Shown here: positions 39,637 through 50,372 of the stretch, one piece after another
Layout of the letters: each line of letters opens with the position of its first letter
Position numbering within the stretch: position 1 is the first letter of the stretch
Assembly (NCBI GenBank): GCA_001683735.1
Contig: LUGG01000004.1
Span: 1,240,001 to 1,304,000 of the forward strand
DNA from: Grifola frondosa
Lineage: Eukaryota > Basidiomycota > Agaricomycetes > Polyporales > Grifolaceae
Reading direction: 5' to 3'
Length of the DNA stretch: 64,000 nt
Made by a program: the position numbers and the translations under genes
Notes under the pieces: model-generated
The model's input: only the letters and a program-made list of their open reading frames with translations
What the model was told of the DNA's origin: nothing
The model's database searches: none

Positions 39637-42289
39637 CTACGCTATTCATATGCACCAATGGCTTTCCGCGAATGCACCCCGACCTGATCTGAATTTCAGT
39701 TTCGATGAACATGATTCTCTCTTTATCAGCCCAGCGTCAGCCACGCTGTCTCCGTGGCGCCAACGGACAGATGATGTGCGGTACGGAATTCCGGCCCCAA
39801 GTGAGCGTTCATCGTGGTCGGCATATTGCCGTCAAATAGGAATATTTGCGGCTCTCTGGGTCGAAGGCGCTCTGGAACTGATGCCCGAGCGCTGACTGTC
39901 TCTTCTACCAGGAGGCGCGCGGCGTCTCCGGAGTTCACTCAAATCTGGGTCGTGGCGCTGAGGTGGTGGGAAGGCGTTGCGCAGGCGTGTGTGCGTTCCT
40001 TTTCTACACCATGTTGAACTAATTTTGAAGCGTGTAAAATGCTTAGCGCCGCGAGGTTCTCACAATTCGGGGTGGGTTCTGCTTGGTGTGGCTGCTCTGC
40101 TGATAATTTCGTCATAAGTATTTTTGTGTGAGCTTCTTTCTTCTCTCACTTGATATTATTGCCCAGGCCCTTTTGGCTGGAACCTTGCAGGCGTCAACTC
40201 TTCGGAAATGGGTATGGAACACAGTAATTCAGAAATGCCGATGAGAGTCGGGTTATTTAGCGCCAGAAAGCTCTCGATGCAGCTCACACAGGTATAGCAT
40301 TGCCACTTTTTGCTACCACTTGATTTACGCAACCTCCTCCTGCGCTTATAACACCGGTTTGTGTACTTGTTTGGTTCATCTGCGCTCCGCCATTATGTAG
40401 GTTTTTTTTATACCAACATAATAGTGATCGTATCATCCGGACTACACCGGCAACCATATGTCGTCGGTCAAATGTTGCCGTTCGGCAGTAGTTTATATCT
40501 GATATTCATTCGCCTTATCGTGCCAATAAGTATGCATCACGGATGATGCATGATGGCTGCTGCATTGCCAAGGGAAGATGAACCCTACCGGCATCTAAGT
40601 CTTCTTGTGGCACACACCACAAGGCCTGCGCATGTACTCTGTAAAAACAAGGGTGTTCATGGTGTCCTCCATCGCATGCTTTCATGGATGGTCGATCTTG
40701 TCAGAGAAATGTATGAAATATGGCCTCCAGACATTAGCGCAGGCGCTCGAGACCGAACAAAGGCCCTGAGTCTGAGACAAGATCATCAAGTGGCAATGTG
40801 CAACGTTCACCCACTATGCGCAGGATAATCATGGGGCTGTTTATTGACCTGTGGTATCAGGCTGATCGTGGCACCGAGAAGCTGATGGCCGCATTGCAGA
40901 GGTAAACGTCCGTCACGTTCAAGTAATCCGATTACGGGGGAAGGCATGCGGCAGTGTAGAATATCGATAAATAACAACACGCTGTTACTTTGAACGTCAC
41001 CCGATCATGCGTTCAAGAAGCAAATAATTTAGTATATTGTACTATGACCCGCGGATATTGACGAGAACTCCGGGTTGGCTCAAAGGCTGCCAATATGGCC
41101 GAATCATCAGCTGGAAGAATCACGCAATTGCTCCAAGAATACATACTATGGGGTATATATCGCGCATGCTGCACGGGCACTGGCAGACATCGGTTGGACT
41201 AGGCGCAGGTAATCAGCGGTCTTCGGCATATACCTGGGCGATAGTCTGCAAGCGATTATCTGTGGATTGGCGCAGTACTAGTAGTGTATGGTTCACCGGT
41301 GGCGCATCATGATGCTCTCGGTGACAACAGGTGCTGAGACTTTGTCGGTCAGTAATCTCAGCGAGTTAAGCATTGGATGGTCTAACTTTAGTGGCCGATG
41401 ACTCCGGCCCTGCTACGGATGGTGAACGAGCAACGTGTGATGCCCGTTGCGGGACTCTGGTTCCAAGACAGTACTTATCAGAGTATCAAGCTGGGCTATA
41501 CATTTCTGATGATCAAGAACCACCTGAGATGGATATCAATATTAATGCATCCGAGAGAGCAGATTCGTCTGGACCTTTCAGCGAGAAAATGGGACGAGAA
41601 ATGATACACCAGCAGGATGTGGCCAGTAACTAGTAAGTAAGTACTTGGATGGAAAAGTCTACCTTGAAGACAATTGACAAATTCTTGGCGTCGAAATGAG
41701 TTGCGATCGGCCGGCGTATGACATGTACAGACTCCGGTGGTGACGGAGTATCGGGGAACAAAGAAATGGGTTGGATAGCCGGAACGCCGGCCATTAACTG
41801 GAGCCGAGAAGGAAATGACGAATTACCCGATAAGGGGTGGGAAGGCGGGAGAAACATCGATCGAGTCTACGCAGTCTGCACCGGGAACATGGTGGAGTGG
41901 TGTCGAAGACGTGCTAGGACGTGCTTGTAGAATGAAGTTGAAATGCGGAGAATTGGAGATGAACAGCAAGTGACTGAGCTCTGACATGTCGTGGGTGGTG
42001 CGATTGAAACGGACGGAAGATGTTGGATGGAAGTCGGGAGACTGACAGCGCAGGACAGGAAGGCGGCTGCTGGCGGCTTGTCGGCACGAGGAAAATGGAA
42101 TCAGACAAAACAGACCTTGAGGAAAAGGACGCAGAAAGTTGAATGAAATTGAACGAATCTAACCAAATCCGGTCGAAAACCAAGACTATGTTGGAACTCC
42201 GACCATGTTGATTGGCCGGCGGCAGATAAGATTTGAAATGCCGAGCGTCTATGCCGGTATTGTAGCCGGATAGAGGATGTATGCTGCCA

Positions 42290-42412
42290 TCTTTATCCCC
42301 GCACACTCCCCTCCTCTTTCCTTCTTCACTTCCCCTCATCCCTTCCCCTTCCCCCTCAATCTCCTCCCCCCATCCTCTCCCTCTACCGTTCCCTTCGCCG
42401 TTTTCCTCAACT
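42290..42412 (+). promoter_or_regulatory. Pyrimidine-rich core promoter tract
   Basis: About 120 bases made almost entirely of C and T, ending about 110 bp upstream of the regulator ATG at 42522. CT-rich tracts just upstream of transcription starts are common in fungal promoters. Confidence 0.55.
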
Positions 42413-42521
42413 CCCAAAGTTCTGCTCAGTATTTATCTGCTCTTCTCTACCACTACTCTTCTCTAGCTCAGTGACCGCCTCTGATCCTCGCTGGCGATCT
42501 ACCCTCAACAACCTTATCAGG

Positions 42522-45453
42522 ATGTCGCAGTCCTCATCATCTCAGCCCATCTTCAACGACCAGTCCGCTGCATCCGGGCAGCCAGCCCCGTATGTACCCA
42601 TCACTCGCTTCATGAGCGTCCGTGAGCGTTCTCATGCCTTATCAATCAAACAGCGCAAAACCGCCCGTAGTCAGAGGCGCCAGGGCATGCACAGTATGCA
42701 GAAAGCAAAGGTAATGTCCCCTTTCATGGCTCCGGCAAACTTCGTTCGATCCGTTCTTCGTAGATGAAATGTGTTGGTGCCGAAGATGGTACGCAACCTT
42801 GTCAACGTTGCAAACGTTCTGGAAATACGTAAGTGTCCTTTCATATACGATTTGCCTCGTTTCTTAACAGATCCGCAGTTGTGTGTTTGAGAAGCATCGT
42901 CGTGGCCGCAAACCTGGCTCCAAGTGGGTTGCTGTGTTCATCTTGCACTTTACTGTAAATTAACTTACCGGCCTTGCAGACTTTCTGAAGCCTCGAAAAT
43001 GCTCCGTCGCCTCGAGAAGGGTCTGACCACCGCCAAGGCGAAGCGTCCGCCCAATAACATCACATTGCCTGCTCCCGTCTCGTCCTCTACCGGCTACCAT
43101 CGCGAAATTAGTCCCGGGAACCCATTCCACAACAACGAGCTTCCTCCCATACTAAATCATCCTTCGTCGTGTTCAAGCGACGATGATATGGACGAGGACG
43201 AGAATCGCGATCGTAACCATCAGGGCATGGTTCCGGCCAAGGTCATCAACAAGGAGAAGGAGAAGTCGTTCTTCAACGTCGTCATGAACCCTCATCATAC
43301 AGAGCCTTTGTTACCTCGCTCTACCACTGATACATCTCGCCAACAATCCAGCCCTTCCCAGTCCCCTCCGAGCGGGAAGTCGATGAACTCTCCACCTCCG
43401 TCATTCAGCGATGGTCTTTTCACCCGTTCATTCAAGGACCCGGTCGCAGCGGGGCTTGTCACTGACGTCGAGGTGTCCCGCTTGTTTGACTTGTTTTACC
43501 TTCGCCTGAATCCGTTCATCAACCTTTTTGACGCCTCTCTTCACTCCGCTGAATATGTGCGCGAGAAATGCTCGTTCTTGTTCACTGTTATCATCATGGC
43601 GGTGTGCAAGTTCTTCAAGCCGGAGTGTTATGCCGCTACACGCCGGCTCGCGCAGGACATGGCCATCCTCGCTTTCGCCGAAGGCCAGCAAACTATCGAG
43701 GTTGTGCAGGCGTATATGTGTCTGACTTACTGGAAGGAACCCGAGGACAATCGCACTTGGACCTACATCGGTTATGCATCCCGCATGGCGGTGGGCCTCG
43801 AACTCAACCGATATGTCGGCAAGCGGTCGACACACGAGAGCGATCTGCAGATGCGCGAGAGGCGGAACCGCGAACGCACGTACCTTGTGTTGTTCGTACA
43901 CGATCGCAGTCTCAGCATGCAGACGGCAAAGCAATGGATGCTCCCCGAAGGCGATCTCGTGCGCCACGTGAAGACGTGGCTCGAGGAGGGTGGATCTCCA
44001 ATCCGTCCAGAGGACGTTATCATTGCGGCGTTTGTAGAATTACGGCTTATAGGCTCGGAGGCAACGGATTCCTTCTACAAGCACCAGCATGCGCCTGCGT
44101 CTTATGCTGTTGATGCCAATCATGACAACGAGTTGAAGAGCTGCAACAGTAAGCTCGACGCCTGGGTTGAGGAGTGGCTTTTCGAAATGCGGAAAGGTAA
44201 GCTCGTCGTTCCGCCTCACTTTACGTGTTTCTTAATTCCCCTCGTCAGCTGGCGGAACGTCGTTTCACTACACGTTCTTGAAGTTCTTCCAATTCCACGT
44301 GAGGTTGTTCCTAAACAGCTTTGGTATCAACGGCTCGATATCGCAGGCGAGTCATAATTGTTGCTTCTTTGATTATGAAGTGCTGATGTTCGTGCAGATG
44401 AGCAGAGTTTCTCCTAATTATGTGGCGGTGAAGGAATGCTATAATAGTGCTATGAGCAACTTGACCATCGTCGCCAAGGACTTCGCTGACATGGGTATCT
44501 TGGTGAGTAACCATTTGCGTCATATTCTGGCTTTCGCTGAAGCGCATGCACAGCGATATGGACAAGAGTCGATAACAGTTATGACTGCCTATGCTGCCGT
44601 CGTATTACTTAAGGTTATTCCATTCGTTATCACCGTGAAGGTCTCCTGATCAATGCCACCGTAGCTGCTTCGAAGTTCTGACAGTGGCCCTTCACAAACC
44701 GAGGACATCTACACTTTGATCAACAGAACTGCGAGTGCATACGAGGCAGGCGGATGTCCTTCTTCTGACCCGCGTCCCATCATGCGCGATTCCTACGTGG
44801 CTTGGTTGAAAACGACCGGGCGAGGCAGCAGCGGGAGATGGACCCATATAAAGGAGGCATTCAACATGCTGGTCAGCACGTTTCAAGTAATACTATGTTT
44901 TCTAATGGATTTGGCGTCACCTTACTGACGGACTACGCATTCGACAGCGTACACTGCAGCAGGATCCTCCACGCGAGCTTTCCTGCCCTCTCAGCCATGT
45001 GCACCAGGGATGATGCCATCGGACAATTACGGTCCTCCTGCATCTAACCAAGCTTACATGCATCCCATGTCGTCTTCCCAAGTTCAGCATCATTCGCATT
45101 CGCTTCCGGGCTTCCGCCAATCCGAGTACACTCCTTCTTCCTCTGAATCTGCGATGCGGAGCGGATATTCGTACCCCCATTCGCAACAGCATTTCCCCCA
45201 GCAGTATCCCACAACTCCAGATGATGTGAATTATTCCCGATATATGATCCAGGAGTGTGGTCTGGTGGATTTCGGTATGGGCGACGGGCTTGGTGCGGGA
45301 CCGAGCAATGTCTCTTCCTACCGTGATGCTCCTTCGAACTACGGGATGCACAGTGGTCATGGTCATACCCATTCAGGTTATCAGCCACACACGCAATACC
45401 CATCGATGATGACCCGCTACCCGCCTCCGTATGGTAGTAATCACGGTCGCTGA
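42522..45453 (+). CDS. Zn2Cys6 fungal-specific transcription factor
   Basis: Binuclear zinc-cluster regulator. The start at 42522 (MSQSSSSQPIFNDQSAASGQPAP) is followed by an intron at 42590-42653, which brings the first cluster half into frame (CTVCRKAK); the second half is MKCVGAEDGTQPCQRCKRSGNTCVFEK, giving six cysteines. A basic linker (HRRGRKPGSK) and a short coiled coil (LSEASKMLRRLEKGL) come next. The middle homology domain covers VEVSRLFDLFYLRLNPFINLFDASLH, FLFTVIIMAVCKFF, VQAYMCLTYWKEPEDNRTWTYIGYASRMAVGLELN and RNRERTYLVLFVHDRSLSMQ. The tail is Ser/His/Tyr-rich and stops at 45453. One G is missing near 42704 and another near 44804. It resembles Agaricomycete PRIB-type regulators, but I cannot name an orthologue. 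Confidence 0.88.
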
Positions 45454-45855
45454 GATCCCGGTGATGCATCTCTCCTTGCTTAGTCTCTGTTGTCGTAGTT
45501 TTTCAATGCAGATTGTTGTCTTGCTGTACATCTATGATTTCTCTGTGATAGCCGTCGTCCGTCCATGTCCTTGATACGCTCTCATAGTTGTTGAAGTCCT
45601 GGACTATTCGCTTCGTACTACCTCGAAGTTTAGTAGAGTATCATTCGCTTGTTGTGTCGAGATTTCGACGTCGTTTGTTTCAGCCTGTATGCACTGTATA
45701 ACCATTGTCGCTTGTCTCGTGTTGCTAGAGTATCGTCAACGCTATAATTTGATGTTCTTGCACCCTTGACTCAAGACAGTAAGTCTGGTCACAGATGAAA
45801 ATGATACATGAATGATATCGTAACAAGCAATGCACCATGTAATCTATGCCTCCTA
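45454..45855. other. Convergent spacer
   Basis: About 400 bases between the regulator stop and the Nup37-like stop. T-rich 3'-UTR-like sequence; nothing else recognised. Confidence 0.6.
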
Positions 45856-47309
45856 TCAATCGACCCCGATGGAGAAGACAATAACGTCGCGTCCCACCGC
45901 TGCTGCGATCCTGGGTACAACCCCACGGGATGCCATAAAATCAAACGTTCGCACAAATAGCGGTCGCGGGCCAACGTTAAACACGACAGGCTGTGCGTGG
46001 ATGTAACTCATGTTGTGTAGGTGAATCACGGCACCCTTTGTCGGACTGTTGCATGACACCGCGAAATAATCTGACAGAGTGGGACACCATCTAGGTGGAA
46101 ATGAGCGTCAGCGATAAGCTAGCGCTGTCGCCAAGCCAATGCAGGACTCGGCAGACGTTTAGGGGACAGCTGAGTTCGTACCTGAACTGATGTCCTCCTT
46201 CAGGAAAGGTGGTCCCCATCACATAAGGTTTCCCGCCTCGCAGGTCAGTCAAGTCCCATATCGCAAACCTGGAGCCGAACGCCGCGCCTACACTACGTCC
46301 GGCCATCGCAGGTCATGGAAGCATGGTCAGCTGATGGGCGCGAAGATACACAGGAACCGGGCGTGCTGCCGGAGACTTACATCTCCGCCTTGTCCCTGCG
46401 CCACGCGACCGAGCCTGACCATCTGGTAGTGAAACCGTACATGGAGCTCGAGAGCGCGCGGGGCTCGACAAGTTCGATCACGCTCGAATTGCGCCAGCTA
46501 TCCTGCTCATTCGCATCTGGGTCGGCCTGCCAATCGGTGAGGAAGATAGAACCATGGCAATCGGAGACTAGGAGCTCTTTGTTGGTCGTGGGGTGCGAGC
46601 TGACAGTGGCTAGAGGGTGAAGGAACGTGATGGCGTAGGCGGTAGGCTGGGGGCGAGATGACGTGCTCGAGCTGCCTTCTGTCATGGACAGTCGCGGAGA
46701 AATTGCAGTTGCGGGTGGGTTGAGGTTCCAGATCATGAGCATCTTGTCATCTGAAAAGAGCGTCAAGATGTAAGCTATCAAGGACATCACACTGCACGCA
46801 CCAGATACGGTGGCAATGTACCTGAAACTATCTTCACTCTGACCGCCACAGAAAGTCATGTCATTGATTTTTCCGTGGTGTCCGGTGAGCCCACCGCCGA
46901 ATACAAAGACATCCTCTTCGTCATCAAAAGATTTTGAGAGTAGATAGAGACGGTGATCTGCACCGGCAGCCGCAAGCCTTCACATGGTGTGAGCTTGAAA
47001 TGAATAAAATTTGGCGTGCCACATACTCTATTGACCAGTCATCGGCGAATGAAGGCGACGAGGAGCGCGAAGACCACGTCAAAGAAGTGACACGCGTTCC
47101 TAAATGAAAGCAAGCGATTGTTTTACACGAATGGCTTGTCTGGACAAGTTTAATGACCTATATAATCAGGAATTGCGACGCGTGCTTACGATGAGGAGGA
47201 CCTCGACGGAATGTGCACCACCTATGGCAACAAGATCTTCTGCGTCATCTCCATAGCAGGCGCGTAAGGCGTATATCTCGGATCCGTGTGAGTGGCGAAA
47301 CTCGGCCAT
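45856..47309 (-). CDS. NUP37: WD-repeat protein, probable nucleoporin Nup37
   Basis: Probable beta-propeller subunit of the Y-shaped nuclear pore complex. The start at 47309 gives MAEFRHSHGSEIYALRACYGDDAEDLVAIGGAHSVEVLLI. Then TRVTSLTWSSRSSSPSFADDWSIELAAAGADHRLYLLSKS, GHHGKINDMTFCGG and DKMLMIWNLNPPA. Further blades are PLATVSSHPTTNKELLVSDCHGSIFLTDW, VGAAFGSRFAIWDLTDLRGG and NSPTKGAVIHLHNMSYIHAQ; the end is IAAAVGRDVIVFSIGVD, with the stop at 45856. The IGG..SVEVL and 'SHP...LLVSD' patterns are Nup37-like, but WD proteins diverge strongly, so the name is less sure than the fold. Exons join without lesions. It shares a 147-bp promoter with the 58-aa ORF and URA6 unit. Confidence 0.62.
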
Positions 47310-47456
47310 GAAGGTGATTCAATAAAGGCTTTAAGGATGGACACAACGCGTCTCGAAGAACGGTGCACGTGCTTGAAGCCACAACTCCTATTTGTTCGTG
47401 TTAGAATCCGAGGTCGTCGGTCAACAAGACCAAACTTCTCCATCCATTTCCTCCCC

Positions 47457-47633
47457 ATGCCATCGAACCGCAAGCATCCAAATCCGTTCGTCTTCGTCGG
47501 GCTCTCCCTTCTTTCTTTCGCTTCGTTCGTCGTCATTCTCACATATAGACAGAAGTCATACCCTGCATCTGCTCAGCCCAGGCAACAAGACAATCCCTTA
47601 GTCCCTCCACGTCATAAAGAATCTGACCACTAG
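47457..47633 (+). CDS. 58-aa single-pass membrane protein ORF
   Basis: Short intact frame MPSNRKHPNPFVFVGLSLLSFASFVVILTYRQ..., with one hydrophobic segment (residues about 11-29) flanked by basic residues and a Pro/Gln-rich tail (RQQDNPLVPPRHKESDH). The layout looks like small mitochondrial inner-membrane assembly factors, but no named family fits. Its stop (47631-47633) lies two bases before the ATG of UMP/CMP kinase. It could be a separate protein translated from a two-gene transcript, or an upstream ORF that regulates the kinase. Different reading frame from the kinase. Confidence 0.6.
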   Translation: MPSNRKHPNPFVFVGLSLLSFASFVVILTYRQKSYPASAQPRQQDNPLVPPRHKESDH

Positions 47634-47635
47634 AT

Positions 47636-48703
47636 ATGCCTGCCATCATTGACAAGATCGCCGACGCGCTGCATCTACACAGACATCATAAAGAGGCTGA
47701 ATCTGCTCCTGAATCTAGTGCTCCTGTTACAGCGCTTCAATCTTCCACTGAGGAAACTGGCATCGTGAAGGCCCAATCTCTCGCAGTTGAATCAAAGAGA
47801 CCCGTTTTTGACAATGAGAAAGTCACCGTCATCTTCGTTCTTGGTGGTCCTGGAGCGGGTGAGGCCTATCGTCAGTCTGCTACATGTGTGCCGCAGCCTG
47901 ATGTGATAGTGCTTCAGGCAAGGGCACGCAGTGCGCTAACCTTGTAAAGGATTTCGGCTTTTGCCATCTTTCAGGTGCGTAGCGTTGTCTGTGTACATTC
48001 TCAATGTCCTGAGCGATGGTACAGCGGGCGACCTCCTACGCGCGGAGCAGAATCGGGAGGGCTCCCAGTACGGTGAAATGATCCGACAGTATATCCGGGA
48101 GGGCCAGATCGTGCCGATGGAAGTGACCGTAAAATTGCTTGAGAACGCCATGCGTGCGACCCTCGCGGAGAACCATGAAGGCGATGGTTGGGCAGATGGG
48201 AAGGGCAGATTCCTTATTGATGGTTTTCCGAGGAAATTGGATCAAGCTGCTAAGTTTGATCAAGAGGTCCGTTTGAGCATCGCGATGAGGCGAATTTATC
48301 CTGATCGGTGATCATCGCATAGGTGTGTTTGTCGACGTGTGTACTGTTCTTCACAACCACGGAAGAGGAGATGTCGAAGCGGTTGCTAGAACGGGGAAAG
48401 ACAAGCGGTCGAGAGGATGACAATGAGGAGAGCATCAAGAAGCGATTTCGTGAGTGCATACGCTACAGTGGCGATCCGACACATGATTACTTACACTTCA
48501 TCTTAGTTGTGTACAAGGAGCAAACCATGCCCGTCATCGAACACTACAGTAAAGAGGAGAAGGTCGAGACTGTGAGTGTGACGTTTCTTGCGTTTACGTT
48601 CGAACTTTACTAATATATTTGTCAGATTGATGCCAGCGTTTCTATCGAAGAAGTGCATGAGACGGCGCGCGGAGTCGTTGAGAAGCTCTTTGCGAACAAG
48701 TGA
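47636..48703 (+). CDS. URA6: UMP/CMP kinase
   Basis: Phosphorylates UMP and CMP with ATP in pyrimidine nucleotide synthesis. The start at 47636 opens a non-conserved N-terminal extension of about 60 residues with a His-rich patch (ALHLHRHHKEAE). Then [30 protein letters not shown] (P-loop), SAGDLLRAEQNREGSQYGEMIRQYIREGQIVPMEVTVKLLENAM and GRFLIDGFPRKLDQAAKF. It continues LFFTTTEEEMSKRLLERGKTSGREDDNEESIKKRF (lid) and YKEQTMPVIEHYSKEEKVE, with the stop at 48701. All introns join in frame. The P-loop is completed across the first intron by the acceptor before GCAAGGGC. The extension is longer than in yeast Ura6. Confidence 0.93.
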
Positions 48704-49015
48704 CGCGTAATGTTACTGCATGAACGTGTCTCCCCCATTTGAGCCACGATGTAAGGCCATATATACCCCAGAGGGCACTCTATAATGCATGACATTGGGC
48801 ACACGGTACACGAGCTTCTGTGACATGGGTAATCCTAGAAAGAAGGTATCCCGCGGACAGAAGAAATCATATGAACACTGCGAAGCCAGCATTGTTATTC
48901 TTTGGCGCGGTGGCCAAGCAAGATGCCTTGCCTCCTTGTTCAATTGTCAAGATGTCGCCATCGGCACAGACAAGATGGGCTCTATTATCGGTATCGTCCT
49001 GTATAAGAGCAGCAG
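48704..49015. other. Convergent spacer
   Basis: About 310 bases between URA6 and the lipid kinase stops. No coding or RNA signal recognised. Confidence 0.6.
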
Positions 49016-50107
49016 TTAGAAATGCTCATAGCATCTGGGGGCTATTCTCACAGGTTCCCATTCCCATCCACCACATCGAATATATTCGACAACTGTGGGC
49101 CCATCTCCATCTGACACAACACTTCCGTCCTGCGCATAGCGTAACGCAATATGCGCGCCATTCTGGTAAGCAGCACCTAGCACTGTGCCTGCTTTGGCGG
49201 CAAATGCATGGCGTGTGGCTTCGGAGTCCATCGCAGAAGTCGGGTCTCTCAGCGGACGCACGATGACTACATCTAGGTACACTTCCCCTCTGGTGCGTGT
49301 GGTAAGGGGGGTAATCTTGAACGCAGGCTCGAGGCGATCAACGTTCACTGTAGAAAGAAAGTATGCAAATGGGCCTTCGAGGTCTACAATGGGATCTGAC
49401 TGCGTGCTCTGCGGATGCGCAACAAACTTGCATTCTGCGGGGTCGTACAGCTGCACCACCCCTGCTGTCTGCACTGGGAAGAGCTTGACCGTGGCGTTAT
49501 ACCAAAGCGTGATATTGATAAGGGCAGCGGTTTTGAAGCGCTCCATGCTTGGGTCGCTGGCTCGGAGTGACTCGGAATCATGTAGGATCGACGCATGCAA
49601 CGCGGTGGATGCGACGACAACAGAGATGGACGATTGGAGAGGGGTTCGCCGAGTGGGAGCGGGTGAGAGCGTGGTTATTGCGAGATTCAGCGGGACAGTG
49701 GTGGGCGAAGGGGATAGGAATGCGCGAACAGATCTGAGCTTGTACTGTAATGGATCGTCGTCGTCCGAGGGAGGGAATAGAGAAGAGTAAAGTGCATTTG
49801 CCGTACCACATGGAACTAGAGAGAAGGATACACGAGGAATGGACGTATCGCCCAGTGGCCTGGAGTTGAGGACGTTGATAATCTCGTGCAACGTGCCATC
49901 ACCGGAACCAAGGACGACAGTAGCAGGGCTCTTGGCTGAGGCAAGGAAATCTGCGACAATCGCACCAGAATGCCCCGCCCGGTCCGTGGCCGCAATCTTA
50001 TCAGGAACTTTCCCGCTGCTGGCTATGAGTGGGAGAACATGCTCGTTGAAGAACTGCTGAGCTGTGCCGTCGCCACAGACGGGATTATAAAGTACGAGGA
50101 GAGGCAT
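49016..50107 (-). CDS. DAGK-catalytic-domain lipid kinase (diacylglycerol / sphingoid base kinase type)
   Basis: Single-exon gene of 363 residues. The start at 50107 gives MPLLVLYNPVCGDGTAQQFFNEHVLPLI, the NP..G strand-loop of the fold. The nucleotide-binding loop is VVLGSGDGTLHEIINVLNSRP (canonical GGDGT, here GSGDGT), followed by SLVPCGTANALYSSLFP. The C-terminal lobe has SISVVVASTALHASILHDSE, FKTAALINITLWYNATVKLF and HIALRYAQDGSVVSDGDGPTVVEYIR. This matches sphingosine-kinase-like proteins; the substrate cannot be told from sequence. There are no membrane segments. It is divergent from NIT2 with a 265-bp spacer. Confidence 0.8.
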   Translation of the reverse strand: MPLLVLYNPVCGDGTAQQFFNEHVLPLIASSGKVPDKIAATDRAGHSGAIVADFLASAKSPATVVLGSGDGTLHEIINVLNSRPLGDTSIPRVSFSLVPCGTANALYSSLFPPSDDDDPLQYKLRSVRAFLSPSPTTVPLNLAITTLSPAPTRRTPLQSSISVVVASTALHASILHDSESLRASDPSMERFKTAALINITLWYNATVKLFPVQTAGVVQLYDPAECKFVAHPQSTQSDPIVDLEGPFAYFLSTVNVDRLEPAFKITPLTTRTRGEVYLDVVIVRPLRDPTSAMDSEATRHAFAAKAGTVLGAAYQNGAHIALRYAQDGSVVSDGDGPTVVEYIRCGGWEWEPVRIAPRCYEHF

Positions 50108-50372
50108 GCGTTCGTGCGCTGCGAATGATTAGCACGCTGTTAGTTTGAATAAGAGGTCCGGCAAGTAATTTTTGGGTAAACATTGACTCGTACCGGTGAC
50201 TATGTCGGGATCTTCGTTGGAATGCAGTTCGTCAGTCGAGAGGCCGAAATTATAATATTTGTTGTCCGACAGCCGAAGTCGTAGACGGCGATCTCAAAAT
50301 GATCACGATCCTGATCAGGCCAGATCTTATCTCATCTTATCGTCCCAGATTCAGCCTTGCTCACTTTCCCGG

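Larger units (their letters stand above)
38021..42521. other. 4.5-kb gene-poor island with decayed coding traces
   Basis: Long gap between the start codons of CEF1 (-) and the Zn2Cys6 regulator (+). Only short unrelated frames are open. One stretch near 39.3-39.6 kb looks like a broken coding relic (annotated separately). A palindromic GATCACGTGATGG at 38131-38143 lies about 115 bp upstream of CEF1. No transposon termini or repeat array was recognised. Part of the right end (42290-42521) is the regulator's promoter and leader. Confidence 0.5.

Noticed and set aside
39845..39895. Heme-binding motif of a P450 downstream of the 39.3-kb relic
   Set aside because: Only a faint match after assuming indels; the invariant Cys is not readable, so it is not claimed.
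42277..42474. Pro/Ser-rich frames in the CT-rich tract before the regulator
   Set aside because: Low-complexity translation of a pyrimidine-rich promoter, in two frames at once; no coding constraint expected.
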